From Gammaproteobacteria bacterium (GTDB lineage Bacteria > Pseudomonadota > Gammaproteobacteria > Steroidobacterales > UBA11654), in the NCBI GenBank assembly GCA_012965065.1, contig DTSX01000008.1, positions 1-15,731 of the forward strand: 15,731 nucleotides of DNA, written 5' to 3'. The notes beneath the pieces were generated by a model, which had not been told where the DNA came from, ran no database searches, and saw only the letters and a program-made list of their open reading frames with translations. Both the position numbers and the translations under genes were made by a program. How positions within the stretch are numbered: the stretch's first letter is position 1; every line of letters begins with the position of its first letter. Of this stretch, positions 13,535-15,731 are shown one piece after another.

Positions 13535-14998
13535 TCAGTCCTCACTTTCTTCAATAAATTCTTCTATCTCTTGGAGTCGGGCAATAAATTTTGACTTCTG
13601 TATTTCATCAATTGGCTCCACGGACAGTGCCAATTTTAACTGCTCAGTAGCTTCATTAAATCGGCCAATACTTAAATAGTACTCCGCCATGTATGAAAAA
13701 GAGTCAGCGTAGTCTTCCGCAGCATTTGCTGTTTTTGCTATGAGCATGATTTGAGATGGCGAGGGCGTTACGCTATTGAATAAATCCAACAGTACTTGAT
13801 GGGCTTTTTTGGGATCACCGTAATTCAACTCAGTCAATGCATAACCCATAGTGATAGGTATATTTCTCGGAGATAGTGCCATGATTTCCTTTATGTAATT
13901 GATCGCATCTGTTTGTAGTCCTTTTCGTGTTAATAACTCTGTGTATGCGAGATGGAAATGGTTGTATTCTTCATATGTTTTAATAAGAAATGTAAGAATA
14001 TTTTCTGCTTCTCGCAGTTGACCCATCTCAGTTAGGCTAAGGGCCCAGCCATACAAATTGCCAATTTCTTGGTTCGTTAAGGAGTTTTTTTCAACTTCTA
14101 ATCCAGAGACTTTCAATTCAAAATATTGATTGGCTTTCTCAGGGGTGGCGCTGTAGATATTTTTTATTCTTGCCTTGGTTAATTCAAAACCCAAAGAATC
14201 AGCCACTCTTTTGACGGTTAATTTTCTTGCTTGCTTTAGAGCAGAAGCAGCTCGGTTGACTGATGTAGGATGGGTTCTTAAAAATTCAGTTGCTGCTGCA
14301 TTCCTCGGATCGCCATCTAAGGAGAGATTATTAAACATCTCTGCCATTGCATAAGGATCGTAACCGGAAGCTGCTAAGGTTTTAATCCCGATAGCATCGG
14401 CTTCGATTTCCATTTCCCTGGTGAAATCAATTTGTCCTTGCATCATCATGGACGGCGCTAACATTGCTCCAGCCTCGAGAATCTCACTACTGCCTGATAT
14501 GGCACTCAATAGCACAGCACCTAAGAGTATTAGACCGCCTTGAATTGTATTGGGTACGTTGTCTCCAATTTGCCTAGCGATATGTCGTTGGGTTACATGG
14601 CTTATTTCATGTGATAGAACCGATGCTAGCTGGCTTTCATTATCTGAATTTGTAAGCAGTCCCAAGTGGATCCCAACAAATCCACCTGGCATTGCAAAAG
14701 CGTTGATTGAATTTTCAGGAACAAAAAAGTAATGAAAACTAAAATCACCTTCCTGAACTTTTGACGACAGTTTTTCACCTAAATTCTGAATGTATTCTTG
14801 CAACAAAGGATCTTCGACCACTTGACCTTGTCTTCGCATCGTTCTGAAGTACGTTCTACCAATAGCAGGTTCGTCCATTTTGGACATATAAATGTCAGAG
14901 GGGTTGCCCAAATCAGGGAGTTCAATTTGAGACAGACACAGGCTCGTTTGGGTACAAACACATAAAACTGCAAGCCCTTTCAAAAAAAAATTTTTCAT
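13535..14998 (-). CDS. bepA: BepA/YfgC-type periplasmic M48 metalloprotease with TPR domain
   Basis: BepA is a periplasmic zinc protease and chaperone that helps LptD and other outer-membrane proteins assemble and destroys stalled ones. From the ATG at 14998 it has 487 residues. A signal peptide covers about 1-23 (MKNFFLKGLAVLCVCTQTSL). The M48 domain holds AFAMPGGFVGIHLGLL, the zinc motif HEISH (130-134) and a third ligand in EIEADAIG (Glu199). A His in LRTHPTSVNR corresponds to the regulatory His-switch region of E. coli BepA. A hydrophobic stretch (GGLILLGAVLLSAISG) is typical of the family. The C-terminal third carries about four TPR-like repeats. A TTG at 15004, in the same frame and six bases after AAGAGA, is an equally possible start adding two residues. 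It lies between bcp and mlaA on one strand. Confidence 0.95.
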   Translation of the reverse strand: MKNFFLKGLAVLCVCTQTSLCLSQIELPDLGNPSDIYMSKMDEPAIGRTYFRTMRRQGQVVEDPLLQEYIQNLGEKLSSKVQEGDFSFHYFFVPENSINAFAMPGGFVGIHLGLLTNSDNESQLASVLSHEISHVTQRHIARQIGDNVPNTIQGGLILLGAVLLSAISGSSEILEAGAMLAPSMMMQGQIDFTREMEIEADAIGIKTLAASGYDPYAMAEMFNNLSLDGDPRNAAATEFLRTHPTSVNRAASALKQARKLTVKRVADSLGFELTKARIKNIYSATPEKANQYFELKVSGLEVEKNSLTNQEIGNLYGWALSLTEMGQLREAENILTFLIKTYEEYNHFHLAYTELLTRKGLQTDAINYIKEIMALSPRNIPITMGYALTELNYGDPKKAHQVLLDLFNSVTPSPSQIMLIAKTANAAEDYADSFSYMAEYYLSIGRFNEATEQLKLALSVEPIDEIQKSKFIARLQEIEEFIEESED

Positions 14999-15014
14999 AC
15001 TCAAGAAATATCTC

Positions 15015-15482
15015 TTAAATATTTTTTAGGGCATCTAATACTTCTTCTACATGACCTTTTACTTTCACTTTTCTCCACTCACTGATCAAAGTTCCATTTG
15101 AATCAATTAGGAATGTGCTTCGTTCAATACCCATGTATTTTCTGCCGTACATATTTTTTTCCTTGATTACATTAAATAATTGACACACTGTTTCATCTTC
15201 ATCTGCAAGCAAATCAAATGGGAAATTGTATTTACAAATAAATTTGTCGTGTGATTTGACTGAGTCCCTGGATACCCCCACTATTATGGCATTATTGGAA
15301 CGGAACGCTTCAAACTGGTCCCTGAAGTCTTCACCTTCCTTGGTACAACCGGGGGTGTTGTCTTTTGGGTAGAAGTAGATAACAATATTTTTTCCCACAT
15401 TTTCACTGAGACTGAATTCTGAATCTCCAGTTGAAGTTGCAGTGAAATCAGGTATTTTCTCTCCAAGCTTTACTTTGGCCAT
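15015..15482 (-). CDS. bcp: Thiol peroxidase Bcp (PrxQ-type peroxiredoxin)
   Basis: Reduces hydrogen peroxide and organic hydroperoxides in the cytoplasm, using thioredoxin. The 155-residue protein is of normal length with the thioredoxin-fold motif FYPKDNTPGCTKEGEDFRD (37-55); Cys46 is the peroxidatic Cys. The resolving Cys found five residues later in E. coli Bcp is absent (Glu51). Cys83 in FICKYNF could take that role, as spacing of about 36-37 is known for the Xanthomonas PrxQ pair; Cys100 is also present. VGVSRDSVKSHDKF and ERSTFLIDSNG are family motifs. GAGGG stands four bases before the ATG. It heads the bcp-bepA-mlaA group and ends about ten to seventeen bases before bepA. Confidence 0.96.
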   Translation of the reverse strand: MAKVKLGEKIPDFTATSTGDSEFSLSENVGKNIVIYFYPKDNTPGCTKEGEDFRDQFEAFRSNNAIIVGVSRDSVKSHDKFICKYNFPFDLLADEDETVCQLFNVIKEKNMYGRKYMGIERSTFLIDSNGTLISEWRKVKVKGHVEEVLDALKNI

Positions 15483-15687
15483 AGTGCCCTCACTTATAAA
15501 AAGTTGTTATGAATATCAAACGTCTCTATGAGCTTAATGTAATAAAAATCCTATTTTATATTAAAATGGCAATTTTTTTTAATTCGTCTTCTTCATTTTT
15601 GTGGAAAATAGTGGTTTATTTTTTTACTAAAAAGTTATGTTTAACCATAAAAAAACATAGCACTGGAGCTGAATTTGTAATAATGTC
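15483..15687. other. AT-rich divergent intergenic region
   Basis: About 205 bases between bcp and the next rightward gene. It is strongly AT-rich with runs of T and A (for example 15574-15580 and 15619-15625). It must hold the bcp promoter and probably that of the next gene. TTGATA/TATAAG on the minus strand is too near the bcp Shine-Dalgarno to be convincing. A 60-codon open frame (15509-15691, +) is not supported as a gene. Confidence 0.4.
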
Positions 15688-15731
15688 ATGACTTTAAAAA
15701 CATCAGAGCCGATGGGAAGTACATTAAGAAT
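15688..15731 (+). CDS. Start of an unidentified gene (partial, runs off the window)
   Basis: An ATG at 15688 opens a frame that stays open to the window end, giving MTLKTSEPMGSTLR. The reading is too short to identify. A Shine-Dalgarno is not clear: GGAG at 15664-15667 is about 20 bases upstream, too far to be normal. The divergent arrangement with bcp makes a gene start here plausible, nothing more. Confidence 0.35.
   Translation, partial: MTLKTSEPMGSTLR

Noticed and set aside
15494..15520. TTGATA/TATAAG pair as the bcp promoter
   Set aside because: Spacing is only 15 bases and the transcript would start within the Shine-Dalgarno sequence.
15509..15691. Sixty-codon rightward open frame between bcp and the next gene
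   Set aside because: Its composition follows the AT-rich spacer, it has no Shine-Dalgarno, it overlaps the bcp promoter region and the next start, and the peptide resembles no family I recognise.

Overview
The window reads as ordinary chromosomal backbone of an AT-rich (clearly below 50% GC), Gram-negative bacterium, most likely a marine-type gammaproteobacterium. Three things point there: the rpsP-rimM-trmD-rplS operon, the outer-membrane lipid-asymmetry proteins MlaA and MlaC, and a BepA-type periplasmic protease encoded beside bcp. No finer placement can be made by reading alone. Genes are packed tightly. I see no tRNA, rRNA, CRISPR array, insertion sequence, phage gene or rho-independent terminator.

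Layout. (1) Positions 1-1792 (+): the tail of rpsP, then rimM, trmD and rplS, the conserved ribosomal protein / RNA-maturation operon. (2) 1801-4764 (+): two envelope-directed genes in line with that operon, a secreted PQQ-type sugar dehydrogenase starting 8 bases after rplS, and the 67-kDa-type signal peptide peptidase SppA. (3) 10993-4767 (-): a complete SUF iron-sulfur cluster operon in the order Rrf2 regulator, sufB, sufC, sufD, sufS, sufU-like, sufT. It has no sufA or sufE; a SufU-type zinc protein lies where SufE would be expected. (4) 11140-12793 (+): a eukaryotic-like class I fructose-bisphosphate aldolase and an MlaC-family phospholipid carrier. (5) 15482-12794 (-): bcp, bepA and mlaA, an apparent envelope/oxidative-stress operon. 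(6) From 15688 (+): the first 14 codons of an unidentified gene.

How the parts fit. SufS takes sulfur from cysteine, SufU probably accepts it, SufBCD builds the cluster, SufT helps cluster maturation or delivery, and the Rrf2 protein (three cysteines, C92/C99/C105) probably senses cluster status and represses its own operon. A partly IscR-like palindrome lies in the 146-bp divergent region between the regulator and the aldolase. MlaA and MlaC act in the same retrograde phospholipid pathway and are encoded tail to tail with no base between their stop codons. BepA (outer-membrane protein quality control) and MlaA are nearly fused: mlaA begins with TTG in the same reading frame, one codon after the bepA stop.

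I found no clearly new biological system. The best leads are the SufSU-type sulfur transfer inside a gammaproteobacterial-looking SUF operon, the putative operator, the same-frame bepA/mlaA junction, the mlaC/mlaA arrangement, and the sugar dehydrogenase attached to the ribosomal operon.
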